Assembly (NCBI GenBank): GCA_017993835.1
Contig: JAGOLX010000030.1
Location: forward strand, 1 to 64,000
Reading direction: 5' to 3'
Length of the DNA stretch: 64,000 nt
Source of the DNA: Phycisphaerae bacterium
GTDB lineage: Bacteria > Planctomycetota > Phycisphaerae > Sedimentisphaerales > Anaerobacaceae
The notes under the pieces were generated by a model. It worked only from the letters and a program-made list of their open reading frames with translations, was not told the DNA's origin and did not search any database. Positions 25,120-34,252 of this stretch are shown here, piece by piece; within the stretch, counting starts at the first letter, position 1, and each line of letters begins with the position of its first letter. The position numbers and the translations under genes were made by a program.

Positions 25120-28100
25120 ATGATGCATCGGGCGAAGGTAGTGATAGCCGCCGTGGTTGCGGCGATGGCGGCAGGGGCGATCTGTCATGGGTCTCAGTTC
25201 GTGTGGTTGGAGGGCGAAGCCGGCCAGGCGGACGTGACGGTCAACAACACCGGCTGGGGCAACGCCCACTTCCTGTCCGAAGGCAAGTGGATGCACATCT
25301 CCATCGACGCCGAGAAGGTCGATGCCGAGATGAAGGCCGAAGCGGTCCTCATCCAGTACCGTTTCGACGTGAAGAAGGCCGCCCGGCACGAGGTCTGGAG
25401 CCGGATCGGGTTCGAGTTTGTACGCTCGATGTTCGAGTACCGCATCGACGAGGGCCCCTGGAAGGCGATCAGTCCCGATGATCTGACGACCGACCTGATG
25501 GAGATCGCCTTCTTCTGCGAAGTTGCCTGGATTCACATGGGGGATGCCCAGCTCGGCGAGGGCGGGCATGTCCTGGAGATACGCATCCCCAAGACCAAGG
25601 ACAAGGATGGCAAGACCCAGCGCATCCTCTATGCCTGTGACGCGATCTGCTTGGCGGACGGACCCTTCCACCCGAATTCCAAGTACAAGCCCGACGAGGC
25701 CGGACGCGACGAGAAGGACGAGGCAGCCTCGAAGCACGTCTTTCAGCTTCCCGAAGCGCCCGCGGGGGCGCGGTCCAGCGTGTCCCTCAAGGGTGAGTGG
25801 GAAGTGACCCGCGACGACGAGCAGATGCCCGGCGAAGTGGCCGAGCCGATCAAGTCGCTGCCCCAGACGACGTTCTTCAAGGCCATCGAAGTGCCGTCGG
25901 ACAAGAACGTCAGTCGGCCGGACTTGGTGTTTGCCCACCGGCTCTGGTACCGCACGCGGGTCCACGTGCCTGCGAGTCTGGCCGGCCGGGCGTTCTACAT
26001 CGAGTTCCCCCAGAACAGCCTGAATACGACGGTCTACGTCAACGGCGTCTACCGCGGCTTCGAGAAGAATCCGTTCTGCCGGTTCCAGATCGACGTGACG
26101 AAGGGAGTCAGGCCGGGACAGACCAACGAGGTCTGGGTCGGCATCCGTGACGCCTGGTACGGTCGGACCGCGGATCCCGATCGGCCGCTCAAGCTCCGGC
26201 GGACCTTCAACGTGCCGATCAAATTCTTCCACGACGGGTTCCAGGACCTGGACTACCCGATCTGGAACTCGCCACAGTCGGGCATCCTGTGTACGCCGAC
26301 GTTCGTCGCGGCCGGTGGAATCTACGCGTCCGATGTCTTCGTCAAGCCGCTCGTGGATCGCAAGCAGCTTGAAGCGGACATTGCGCTGACCAACAGCACC
26401 GCGAAGGACGCCTCCGGCCAGATCCGCTGGGAAGCGGTCAACGACGCGACCGGGCAGGTCGAGAAGACATTCGCGGCCAAGCCTTTCACGGTCCGTGCAG
26501 GCGGGACGCAGGCGCTCACGCTCAACGACGCCTGGACGAATCCGAAGCTCTGGTGGCCCGACACGCCCAATCTTTACCGGCTTCGCACCCTCGTCACCGT
26601 GGGCGGCAAGACGGTCGATACACGTGAGACGGCCTTCGGCTACCGCCAGTGGAAGATCGAAGGACGAAAGTTCACCCTCAACGGCGTCGTCTGGCACCTG
26701 TGGGCGGACCTGATCGGAGACACCGGGACGACCGCAGAGAGCTTCGTGACCGCCTATCGACAGGCCAACGTCCGCCTGATGCGGTACGCGACCGCCGGCC
26801 AGGGGGGCGACAACACGCTCTGGTATGGCATGGAGCCCCCCGAGGCGCTGGACTTCATGGACCGCAACGGGCTGGTCGTCCGTCGAAACACCTCGCTCGA
26901 CGGCGAGGCCATCGGCTCGCACTTCTCCGAGAACGATCCGGAGATCTGCAAGAAGCAGGGCGGCTCGAAGATGAAGGTCAGACTCATGCAGAACTGGCGG
27001 GATCAGTGCGTCGCCCAGGTCAAGGGCGAGCGCAATCACCCTTCGATCCAGATCTGGTCCATCGAGAATGAGTTCGCCTTCATCAATCTGATCAACCTGC
27101 TGGGCAACAGCCCGCTGATGGATGAGTACGAGGCGCAGATCGCCAAGTGCCACGACGCGGTCATGGCAGTCGATCCGACGCGAAGCGTTATGACCGATGG
27201 CGGCGGCGCGATGAAGGCCAACACGCTCGCTGTGCATGGCGACCACTACGTCGCCACGCTCGACGTCCGCTACCCAGACCAGGCGTATGAGCCATTCGCC
27301 GAGGGCGGCGGGCGGGGCCGCTGGAAGTGGGACATGACCCGGCCTCGCTACATCGGCGAGGACTTCTACGCCAACGGCATCAACCCGGCCGACTACGCCA
27401 TGTGGGGCGGCGAGGTCGCGTTCACAGGCAAGGCCGCGACGAAGGACGCCGTCGCGACGTGCTATCGCATGTTGCAGGAGGGCTACCGCTGGAGCGGTCT
27501 CTACGCCGGCTGGCATTTCTGGGTCGGCAGCGAAGGAGGCGAGCGGTCCCGCGTCGCCAACGCGCCGCGTGCGGCCCTCGTGCGACAGTGGGATTGGACA
27601 TTCGCGTCGGGCGAGAAGGTCGCTCGTACGTTCGGCGTGTTCAACGACACGCAGTACGCGGACTCCATCGCGTTCACCCGCGTGCTGACGATGGGCGGTA
27701 AAGAGGCCTATCGCAAGACTTCGCAGCACAATGTGAAACCGGGTACCGCTGAGAAGTTCGACGAGGTGATCCCGATGCCCAGAGTGGACAGCCGGCAGGA
27801 AGGCGAGCTGCTTATGACGCTCTCGGTCCAGGGCAAGGAGATCTTCCGCGACACGAAGGCGGTCTCTGTTTTGCCTGCGGCTAAGGTCGCCGGCGGCGCT
27901 CCGGTCGGTGTGTACGACCCCAAAGGCAAGCTCAAGGCGTTCCTCGATGCCGCCGGCATCCAGTGCGTGCAGGTCGCAAGTCTGGAGAGCCTGCCGCAGG
28001 TGAAGGTCCTGATCGTCGGATCTGACGCCCTGAGCGAGACCGACGCGACATCCACTGCGTTGGCGGCCTTCGCCTCCACCGGTCGGGCGGTGATTGTGCT

Positions 28101-30183
28101 CGATCAGACGAACGTCCTGAAGTACCAGGCGCTGCCCGCGGAGATGGAGCCTGCGGAACGGACCCGTCGGAACGACTTCGGCATGGAAGTCCCCGCCGCC
28201 GACGGCAAGACCGCGTTCATCGAGGACGCCTCCCACCCCGCGCTCGACGGCCTGAAAGACAAGGACTTTTTCACCTGGCCGGGTGACCACTGGGTGTATC
28301 GCAACGCCTATGTGAAGCCCGTCCGGGGCGGCAAGAGCCTGATTCAGGTCGGGCCCAGGTTGCTCAACAGCGCCCTGGTCGAAGTCCCGGTCGGCAAGGG
28401 CGTGATGTGCCTGTGCCAGCTTGCCATCGGCGCCAAGCTCGACCGGTCCGTTGTGGTGCAGAGGCTCCTCGTGAACATGGTCGAGTACGGGCGGACCTAC
28501 AAGCTCCAGACCTCGAACGTTGCCGCGGTGATTGCCGATGAGCAGCTCGGCAAAGCGATGGACGCCATCGGCGTGCAGTACAGCCGAGCGGCCGACGTGC
28601 TCTCTGCGATTGGCGATGCGGACAAGAAGATCGCGGTGATCTCCGCGACGCCCGCCAATCTCAAGGTCCTGGCAAGCAACACAGGCAAGGTCGAGGCCTT
28701 CTGGAATCGCGGCGGTTACATCCTTCTTCACGGCCTGACGCCCGAGGGGTTGGCCGACTACAACAGGATCGTTGGCTTCGATCACGTCATCCGCAAGTTC
28801 AAACGCGAGCGAGTGACCTTCCCGCCCGTCCGCAATCCGCTGACCAGCGGCCTGACCACCGGCGACGTCACCATGCTCTCGGGCAAGCGGATCTTCGGCT
28901 GGACCGCCGACGAGTACGTCGCCTCCGACGTGTTCACCTACGTCGTTGACATGGACGAGATCGCTCCCTTCGCGACGAGCACTTTCTTCGGCTGGGACAA
29001 CATGACCAACGGCTTCGTTGGCTCGGATGGCTGGCCCCTGATCATGGACTTCGAGGCGCACGCGGATGGCAGGCCCTACGAGTTCACGATCACGCTGCCC
29101 CGCGAGGAGACGATCACGGAGTACATCCACGACCAATCGGTCAATTACAATCCGACCGGCAGCGTGACGGTGTTGTTCGACGGCAAGGACCCGGTGCAGT
29201 TCGACCTCACGCCCGACGGCGAAGTGGTGAGCTGTCCCATCAATCCGCCTCGCAAGGCCAAGGTGCTCACCGTCCGGCTTGGCGACTACGAGTTCGCGCC
29301 CGGCAAGGCCAAGAACATCGGCATGGACAACATCCAAGTCAAGGTCCAGCGTCCCGCTCAGTTCACGCAGGCTGTCAAGCCCATGCTGAACATCGGCGCC
29401 GTGGTGCAATACGCCAAGGGTCCGGGCGGTGTCGTCCTGTGCAACCTGAACCTCCAGGACAATGAGACCGTCCCGGTGAACCAGACGAAGAAGCGGACGA
29501 TCCTCGCGACCGTGCTGCGGAACCTCAAGGCGCCGTTCGCCGGCAAGACCGTCATCGCGGGTGCGGATGTGGACTACACGCCCATCGACATCCACACGAA
29601 GGCGACGACCTTCAAAGACGAGCGAGGCTTCTTCGGCGACAGGAACCGGACGTTCAAAGGGCTCCCGTCAGGCCGACAGCGTTTCATGGGCGTGGACTAC
29701 GACATCTACGAGATGCCGACCTCGCCCGTGCCGCAGGTGCTCATGCTCGCAGGGGAGGGCCTGTCAAAAGACCTGCCCAACGAGATCGCCGGCATTCCGA
29801 TCCACGCCAAGGCCGATGCGCTGTTCTTTCTGCACACCGCCAGGCTGGGTCGGCGAATGAACGACGAGGAGAAGCGCGAACACAAGAAGCTTGCGATCTT
29901 CAAATACGTCGTGCGGTACGCCGACGGCCAGAGCGAGGAGGTGCCCATCTGCTCGGAGATCGACATCGACCACTACGTGCAGCAGTCTCCTCGCGCGTTG
30001 CCCGGCGCCCAGGTCGCTTGGACCGGGCCCTATGAGAACAGCGAGGACAAGGCGGTCGCCTACGCCAGGCAGTGGAACAACCCACATCCCGATGTGGAGA
30101 TTGCATCCGTGGACATGGTCTACATCGACAAGGAACTGGGCGTCCCGGCCCTCCTGGCGATCACCGCCGCGAAGGCCCGGTAG
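25120..30183 (+). CDS. Very large exported GH2-type glycoside hydrolase
   Basis: 1687 aa from the ATG at 25120 (GGAAAGG eight bases upstream); a second ATG follows directly. Signal peptide at about 1-28. An N-terminal carbohydrate-binding-like region (about 30-200), then GH2 modules: sugar-binding (WYRTRVHVPASLAGRAFYIE), Ig-like (DTPNLYRLRTLV) and the catalytic barrel. Probable acid/base E651 in QIWSIENEF and nucleophile E747 in RYIGEDFY. After the barrel come about 900 residues: a GATase-like part (KVLIVGSDALSETDAT, near 960) and beta-sandwich regions. The size is well above usual GH2 enzymes (700-1100 aa). Exact sugar unknown; beta-galactosidase, mannosidase or glucuronidase activity are all possible. 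Confidence 0.82.
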   Translation: MMHRAKVVIAAVVAAMAAGAICHGSQFVWLEGEAGQADVTVNNTGWGNAHFLSEGKWMHISIDAEKVDAEMKAEAVLIQYRFDVKKAARHEVWSRIGFEFVRSMFEYRIDEGPWKAISPDDLTTDLMEIAFFCEVAWIHMGDAQLGEGGHVLEIRIPKTKDKDGKTQRILYACDAICLADGPFHPNSKYKPDEAGRDEKDEAASKHVFQLPEAPAGARSSVSLKGEWEVTRDDEQMPGEVAEPIKSLPQTTFFKAIEVPSDKNVSRPDLVFAHRLWYRTRVHVPASLAGRAFYIEFPQNSLNTTVYVNGVYRGFEKNPFCRFQIDVTKGVRPGQTNEVWVGIRDAWYGRTADPDRPLKLRRTFNVPIKFFHDGFQDLDYPIWNSPQSGILCTPTFVAAGGIYASDVFVKPLVDRKQLEADIALTNSTAKDASGQIRWEAVNDATGQVEKTFAAKPFTVRAGGTQALTLNDAWTNPKLWWPDTPNLYRLRTLVTVGGKTVDTRETAFGYRQWKIEGRKFTLNGVVWHLWADLIGDTGTTAESFVTAYRQANVRLMRYATAGQGGDNTLWYGMEPPEALDFMDRNGLVVRRNTSLDGEAIGSHFSENDPEICKKQGGSKMKVRLMQNWRDQCVAQVKGERNHPSIQIWSIENEFAFINLINLLGNSPLMDEYEAQIAKCHDAVMAVDPTRSVMTDGGGAMKANTLAVHGDHYVATLDVRYPDQAYEPFAEGGGRGRWKWDMTRPRYIGEDFYANGINPADYAMWGGEVAFTGKAATKDAVATCYRMLQEGYRWSGLYAGWHFWVGSEGGERSRVANAPRAALVRQWDWTFASGEKVARTFGVFNDTQYADSIAFTRVLTMGGKEAYRKTSQHNVKPGTAEKFDEVIPMPRVDSRQEGELLMTLSVQGKEIFRDTKAVSVLPAAKVAGGAPVGVYDPKGKLKAFLDAAGIQCVQVASLESLPQVKVLIVGSDALSETDATSTALAAFASTGRAVIVLDQTNVLKYQALPAEMEPAERTRRNDFGMEVPAADGKTAFIEDASHPALDGLKDKDFFTWPGDHWVYRNAYVKPVRGGKSLIQVGPRLLNSALVEVPVGKGVMCLCQLAIGAKLDRSVVVQRLLVNMVEYGRTYKLQTSNVAAVIADEQLGKAMDAIGVQYSRAADVLSAIGDADKKIAVISATPANLKVLASNTGKVEAFWNRGGYILLHGLTPEGLADYNRIVGFDHVIRKFKRERVTFPPVRNPLTSGLTTGDVTMLSGKRIFGWTADEYVASDVFTYVVDMDEIAPFATSTFFGWDNMTNGFVGSDGWPLIMDFEAHADGRPYEFTITLPREETITEYIHDQSVNYNPTGSVTVLFDGKDPVQFDLTPDGEVVSCPINPPRKAKVLTVRLGDYEFAPGKAKNIGMDNIQVKVQRPAQFTQAVKPMLNIGAVVQYAKGPGGVVLCNLNLQDNETVPVNQTKKRTILATVLRNLKAPFAGKTVIAGADVDYTPIDIHTKATTFKDERGFFGDRNRTFKGLPSGRQRFMGVDYDIYEMPTSPVPQVLMLAGEGLSKDLPNEIAGIPIHAKADALFFLHTARLGRRMNDEEKREHKKLAIFKYVVRYADGQSEEVPICSEIDIDHYVQQSPRALPGAQVAWTGPYENSEDKAVAYARQWNNPHPDVEIASVDMVYIDKELGVPALLAITAAKAR

Positions 30184-30206
30184 ATGGGCACAAGGCCCGA
30201 CGGGGA

Positions 30207-30367
30207 CGAAAATCCGAAATTCGAAACTCAAAATCCGAAACAAGCACGAATGACCCAAACCCGAAATCCAAAACGGGACATCCGACGTGCGTGGGCGTTT
30301 CGGTCATTTGGGCTTTGGTCCTTTGGATTTGTTCCGGATTTCGATATTCGGATTTCGGATTTCTGGT
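30207..30367. repeat. Imperfect inverted repeat of about 160 bp, AT-richer than flanks
   Basis: Left arm (30207-30281) is built from units like AATCCGAAATTCGAAACT and CCGAAATCCAAAAC. The right arm (30295-30367) is its imperfect reverse complement (GTTTCGGTCATTTGGGCTT, GGATTTCGATATTCGGATTT). It would fold into a long cruciform or hairpin. It sits between the GH2 and CBM9-like genes and stands out from the GC-rich surroundings. Confidence 0.75.
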
Positions 30368-30404
30368 GTGAAGGTGTGTCGCGACTGAGAAAGGAGAGAT
30401 GGAG

Positions 30405-31148
30405 ATGAGCATTCGCAGGTTGGCGGCAGTCAGTTTCGTTGTCCTGCTTGTCGTGGTTTCCTGGGCGTTTACGCAGCGGGCGCCCGGCCAGCAGGCGGGC
30501 CTCAGGACGTTAAAGGTCGTCCGGACGGAGAACTTCACCGTCACCGGCCTGGGGGATTCGCCTGCCTGGGCGAAGGCTGCCTGGGAGCCGCTGAACGCTC
30601 GCGGCGCCGGTGGAAGTCCTCAGCAGACCCGTGTGAAGATGCTCTACTCATCGACCGGCTTGTACGTCTTCATGGAGGCCGAAGACCGCAAGATCACAGC
30701 GACGATGAACGAGGATTTCCTGGACCTGTGGAACGAGGACGTGTTCGAGTTCTTCCTGTGGCCGGACGAGCGGCACCCGGTCTACTTCGAGTACGAGATC
30801 TCGCCCCTGGGCTATGAACTGCCCATCCTCATCCCGAACCTGGACGGCCAGTTCCTGGGCTGGCGACCCTGGCACTACGAGGGTCCCCGCAAGACGGTCA
30901 AGGCGACGACCACCATCGGCGGTCCCAGGCAATCCGGTGCGGCCATCACCGGCTGGCGGGCGGAGGTGTTCGTCCCGTACGATCTGCTCAAGCCGCTGCG
31001 GAATGTGCCCCCGCAGCCGGGGACGAAATGGCGGGCCAATCTGTATCGCATGGATTACGACGACGGCAAAGGCGTTGCCTGGGACTGGGCACGGGTGGGA
31101 CCGAGCTTCCACGAGTTCCAGAAGTTCGGCACGCTGGTCTTCGAGTGA
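30405..31148 (+). CDS. Exported CBM9-like carbohydrate-binding protein
   Basis: 247 aa from the ATG at 30405, eight bases after AAAGGAG; an ATG at 30399 is too close to it. Signal peptide at about 1-25 (ends SWAFTQ). The rest matches the family 9-like carbohydrate-binding fold: PAWAKAAWEPL near the start, VKMLYSSTGLYVFMEAEDR, LWNEDVFEFFLWPDERHPVY, and WRANLYRMDY plus FHEFQKFGTLVFE at the end. Probably binds sugar chains outside the cell and assists the upstream GH2 enzyme, from which it is separated only by the inverted repeat. Confidence 0.82.
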   Translation: MSIRRLAAVSFVVLLVVVSWAFTQRAPGQQAGLRTLKVVRTENFTVTGLGDSPAWAKAAWEPLNARGAGGSPQQTRVKMLYSSTGLYVFMEAEDRKITATMNEDFLDLWNEDVFEFFLWPDERHPVYFEYEISPLGYELPILIPNLDGQFLGWRPWHYEGPRKTVKATTTIGGPRQSGAAITGWRAEVFVPYDLLKPLRNVPPQPGTKWRANLYRMDYDDGKGVAWDWARVGPSFHEFQKFGTLVFE

Positions 31149-31166
31149 CGCCGAGGTGCGAGGGTC

Positions 31167-31946
31167 CTATCGCGGCTGGTCGGGACGGCCATTTGGATCG
31201 GCCGGCGGCATGGGCGGCGGGCCTCCTTCGAAGTCCCTGAACCCGCCCGGCGGTCTGTTGCCGTGAGGACCGTTGGGATCGCCCATCCATCGGTCCGGCG
31301 GCCTGCCATCGCCTCGTTGGCCGCCGGGTCCCATGAAACCCTCCGGCCCTCGACCTCCGCGAGGACCGTTCGGATCTCTCAGCGGGCCGCCGGGGCCCCA
31401 GTTCTCGCGCCAGTCATTTGGGTCCATTCGTCGGTCACGCGGCCTGTCGCCTCGCGGCCCGCCACGACCGCCCGGGCGGCCTTCATACGGACGCATGCCT
31501 CGGAAATGCTCGAACCTCTTCCTGATGTCGCCTTCCCATTTCTCGTACTGTTCGGGAGTCAGGGTCTTCTTCATGGCCTCGGTGAACTTCTGACGCTGCG
31601 TCTGTTCCGCCTGCATGAACTTCTGCCAGAGCTCTCGGGTGCCCGCCCACTGTTCGGTGAGCGTCTCCTTCACGCGTTTGGCCTGCTCATCGGACAGGCC
31701 GTAGTCTTCCGTCCAGCGTTCCACGAGGAAATTCGGTTCCGGTCCCGGTCCCGGGTCCGGAGGCATCAGTTTGAACCGTGGGATGATTCGATCTTTGAGG
31801 GCCAGGATGGCGCCGCCGGAGCCGATGCCAATGCCGCTGAAGAGAATCACTGCGGCGACACAGATCTGCGCGAAGACCTGGCGACGCGTGAGAGGCGGAC
31901 GATGGTGCGGCATCATCGGATGCTCGGGTTTCGCCGGCTCTACCAT
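31167..31946 (-). CDS. Membrane-anchored Spy/CpxP-like protein
   Basis: 259 aa from the ATG at 31946, which overlaps the stop of the upstream gene (TATGGTAG) and has GGAGATGAGG before it. One membrane helix at about 22-48 (QICVAAVILFSGIGIGSGG), then a helical part with the LTxxQ-type motif twice in degenerate form (DYGLSDEQAKRVKETLTEQW and KKTLTPEQYEKWE), as in Spy/CpxP/Zra periplasmic sensors. The last 100 residues are rich in Gly, Pro, Arg and Asp. Third gene of an ECF sigma unit; probably a sensor or regulator of the envelope response. Confidence 0.75.
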   Translation of the reverse strand: MVEPAKPEHPMMPHHRPPLTRRQVFAQICVAAVILFSGIGIGSGGAILALKDRIIPRFKLMPPDPGPGPEPNFLVERWTEDYGLSDEQAKRVKETLTEQWAGTRELWQKFMQAEQTQRQKFTEAMKKTLTPEQYEKWEGDIRKRFEHFRGMRPYEGRPGGRGGPRGDRPRDRRMDPNDWRENWGPGGPLRDPNGPRGGRGPEGFMGPGGQRGDGRPPDRWMGDPNGPHGNRPPGGFRDFEGGPPPMPPADPNGRPDQPR

Positions 31947-32203
31947 AGCCTCATCTCCGGCAGGGGAGCCAACAGCTCCATAACGGGACTGCTCATGTAT
32001 TTCCAAAACTCGATGGCCAGGAACAGGGTGATCGAGGCTGCCACAGCGGACAAGCCCCCAAACAGGCCCAGCGGAATCAGAGTGACCGCGTCCGGCTTCT
32101 GCGATCCGATCCGCAGACGGACCCGATCCGCCACGTCGAAGGCGGGGATCGGCTCCTCACGTGCTTTGCGAGCCAGTCGAGCCAGGGCCTCTAGAGTGTC
32201 CAT
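31940..32203 (-). CDS. Small membrane protein in ECF sigma operon, possible anti-sigma
   Basis: 87 aa. The start overlaps the end of the sigma gene by 13 bases. A charged N-terminal part (about 1-35, LARLARKAREEPIPAFDVAD) is followed by one membrane helix (about 42-65, LIPLGLFGGLSAVAASITLF). No HxxxCxxC zinc anti-sigma motif is seen, so if it inhibits the sigma factor it does so by another fold. Role inferred from position only. Confidence 0.7.
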   Translation of the reverse strand: MDTLEALARLARKAREEPIPAFDVADRVRLRIGSQKPDAVTLIPLGLFGGLSAVAASITLFLAIEFWKYMSSPVMELLAPLPEMRLW

Positions 32204-32763
32204 CCGAGTCTCTCCAAAAGGTGTTCTCTTTCGGCGATTTCCTTGATCTTTCTTCGGGCACGGAGGGCCTGGGTCTTGACTTTGGCCCGGCTCCAGCCCA
32301 TCCGTTCGGCGATTTCCTGCGTGCCGCAGTCCTCGAAGTACAGCAGCGTCAGGACCAGGCGGTCGTCGGCCGGCAGGCGGGCGAGCAGCGATTGCAGGAC
32401 CGCGGCTGCCTCCGCCGGGTCGATTTCGTCCTCTTGTGCCGCTTCGATCTGTTCCAGAATGTCCGAGTCCGGCAGCGGGGTTTCCACCGATTCCCTGGCC
32501 TTGTCGCGCCAGTAATGATAGCCCGTGCGTGTGGCGATCTTCCGCAGCCAGTGCAGCAACGGGGCATCGCCGCGATAGGTTCTCAAACTGAAGTAGGCGT
32601 CGACGAATACCTGTTGCACGAGTTCCTCACACTGCGCCGGGTCGCGAGTGAAACGCCAGAGCAGGCCGGTGATGGCCTTCTCGTACCGTCGGACAATGCG
32701 ACTATACGCGGCGTCATCACCAGTGAGCGAAGCGGCTACGTCGGACCAGTCTGCGTTTTCCAC
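32191..32763 (-). CDS. ECF-family RNA polymerase sigma factor
   Basis: 190 aa. Region 2 covers about 25-90 (DPAQCEELVQQVFVDAYFSL, then LLHWLRKIATRTGYHYWR). Region 4 covers about 120-180, with LPADDRLVLTLLYFEDC and the helix-turn-helix EIAERMGWSRAKVKTQALRA. It directs polymerase to a stress or envelope regulon. First gene of a three-gene overlapping unit with a small membrane protein and a Spy/CpxP-like protein. A perfect TATAAT lies 41 bases upstream. Confidence 0.92.
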   Translation of the reverse strand: MENADWSDVAASLTGDDAAYSRIVRRYEKAITGLLWRFTRDPAQCEELVQQVFVDAYFSLRTYRGDAPLLHWLRKIATRTGYHYWRDKARESVETPLPDSDILEQIEAAQEDEIDPAEAAAVLQSLLARLPADDRLVLTLLYFEDCGTQEIAERMGWSRAKVKTQALRARRKIKEIAEREHLLERLGWTL

Positions 32764-32803
32764 ACGTCTATTCTACATCCTTTCCGTGCATCGTCCAGTC
32801 ACC

Positions 32804-32809
32804 ATTATA
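32804..32809 (-). promoter_or_regulatory. Candidate -10 box for the ECF sigma operon
   Basis: TATAAT on the minus strand within GCCACTATAATGG, 41 bases before the sigma start. The same GCCACTATAATGG core precedes the prepilin-type gene at 47477. No convincing -35. Confidence 0.45.
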
Positions 32810-33327
32810 GTGGCATCGGCCGACCACTGGTGACAGGAAAACCACCAAAGACGTCAATTGTCGGATTCCGCCGACTTGTCATCGGGACCTCGTTGTCTGC
32901 GATATACCCATGACGAAGTAGGAATGCGATACGCCGTGAACAGGGGCGACCTGGGTGCAACGTCCGAGAATGCTGGCAGGCCTTCTGGAGGGTCTGTGCG
33001 AGCTTCCAGGCATCCAGGGAGGCGATCTCCCCTCAAGATCGCCAGAATCACAGTATTTGACGATCCGGGCAATGTTGGCCGCCAGGTTGGCGTCTTCACT
33101 ATGTCGGGCGCGGATCACGGGTTGCCGGTCGGTCGTGTGGAACGGGTTGAAGCCCGCGGGCGCGGATCGCCGATGTCTCCTCATGTTCACGCGCGTTGCC
33201 CCTTGCGGTCACGGATTTCTGTAACCGCCGTGAGGAACCGAGCACTTATCGGGTGATGAATGGGACATCACAGCACAGCAGATCCCACAGGAACACGAAC
33301 GGACGGATCACCGAAGGAGTCGCAACG
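32810..33327. other. Stretch with no gene I can support
   Basis: Short frames occur on both strands (the longest about 130 codons) but none has a ribosome site plus a recognisable motif. Could hold a decayed gene or the promoter of the operon that begins at 33328 or 33631. Confidence 0.4.
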
Positions 33328-33549
33328 ATGGGTCCTGAAGAAATGAGGATGGAGCTCGAACGGTTCGTCAACGCGGGGCTTGAGGAAGGCTGGACCGGCT
33401 GGCCGCTGAAGGTTGACTCTTGCATATCCAAGCGGTTCAGCGGAGAATGGTCGCCAGCCTCGGTGCGGTCCTGGCTCGGCGAGTCGAATGCCCTGGCGGT
33501 TCCCGACAGGCTGGCAGGCATGTTCGCGTCCCTGCACACGTTGTGCTGA
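33328..33549 (+). CDS. Hypothetical small protein
   Basis: 73 aa, starting MGPEEMRMELERFVNAGLEE with AAGGAG about nine bases upstream. Predicted soluble and partly helical; contains two Cys (positions about 30 and 73) and several Trp. Not recognised. It precedes the Spy-like gene by 81 bases in the same direction. Call rests on the ribosome site and plausible composition only. Confidence 0.4.
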   Translation: MGPEEMRMELERFVNAGLEEGWTGWPLKVDSCISKRFSGEWSPASVRSWLGESNALAVPDRLAGMFASLHTLC

Positions 33550-33630
33550 CGGAGGAAGGACTCGGGCCTTCGCCCGATGCGTATGTGCTCGTGAGCACGG
33601 TTCAACTGAGGTTCTGAAAGGAGAAGTACG

Positions 33631-34236
33631 ATGCAGAAGAAAGTGATCGTGATGGGTATTGTGGCTGGCGTTCTGGCCTTGGTCGCCGGCGGGTTGTGCC
33701 TGGCTCAGCCGCCGCAGGGTGGTGGACAGGGGGGACCCGGCTTCGGCGGTCCCGGCGGGAACTTCGATCCGGCTCAGATGCGTCAGCGAATGATGGAACG
33801 CTGGAAGGAACAGCTCGGCGCCGATGATGACGCCTGGAAGGTAATCGAGCCTCGGCTCACGAAGGTCATGGAGATCAATCGCCAGACGATGGTCGGCGGC
33901 ATGGGCGGCATGTTCGGCATGAGAGGCATGAGAGGCATGAGAGGCCAGGGCGGTCCCGGCGGCCAGCAGGGTCGGGGTGGTCCGCAGGGCGACAGGCCTC
34001 GCTTCCCCGGCGACGAGAACCGCGAGCCCTCGGCTGTAGAAAAGGCCCAGGAGGCCTTGGAGACCACGCTGGACAACGAGTCTGCCTCGGCCGACACAAT
34101 CAAGCAGCAGCTCACGGCGCTGCGTCAGGCCCGCGAGAAGGCCAAGCAGGAGCTGGCGGCTGCCCAGCAGAGCCTGCGGGAGATCCTCACCGTCCGGCAG
34201 GAAGCCCTCCTGGTTCTCACTGGAATGCTGAACTAA
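33631..34236 (+). CDS. Exported Spy/CpxP-like Gly-Met-rich protein heading the type II secretion operon
   Basis: 201 aa; ATG at 33631 with AAAGGAG upstream. Signal peptide at 1-26 (ends GLCLAQ). Residues about 26-50 are Gly/Pro rich, then a helix MRQRMMERWKEQLGADDDAW, a low-complexity block of Gly, Met and Arg (about 88-130), and a C-terminal coiled-coil-like helix (about 135-200) with Gln/Glu/Ala heptads. Similar in style to the Spy/CpxP-like protein of the ECF unit 1.7 kb away. Its stop is 16 bases before gspE, so it is probably part of that transcript. Confidence 0.7.
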   Translation: MQKKVIVMGIVAGVLALVAGGLCLAQPPQGGGQGGPGFGGPGGNFDPAQMRQRMMERWKEQLGADDDAWKVIEPRLTKVMEINRQTMVGGMGGMFGMRGMRGMRGQGGPGGQQGRGGPQGDRPRFPGDENREPSAVEKAQEALETTLDNESASADTIKQQLTALRQAREKAKQELAAAQQSLREILTVRQEALLVLTGMLN

Positions 34237-34252
34237 GGTAACGGCAGAACTG

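Noticed and set aside
25039-29595. 1518-codon open frame on the minus strand opposite the GH2-type gene
   Set aside because: Antisense shadow: composition is dominated by Asp, Arg, His and Val with no domain pattern, while the plus strand has clear GH2 motifs.
32858-33256. 132-codon frame downstream of the ECF sigma start
   Set aside because: Arg-rich, several equally long frames overlap it, and no start signal is visible.
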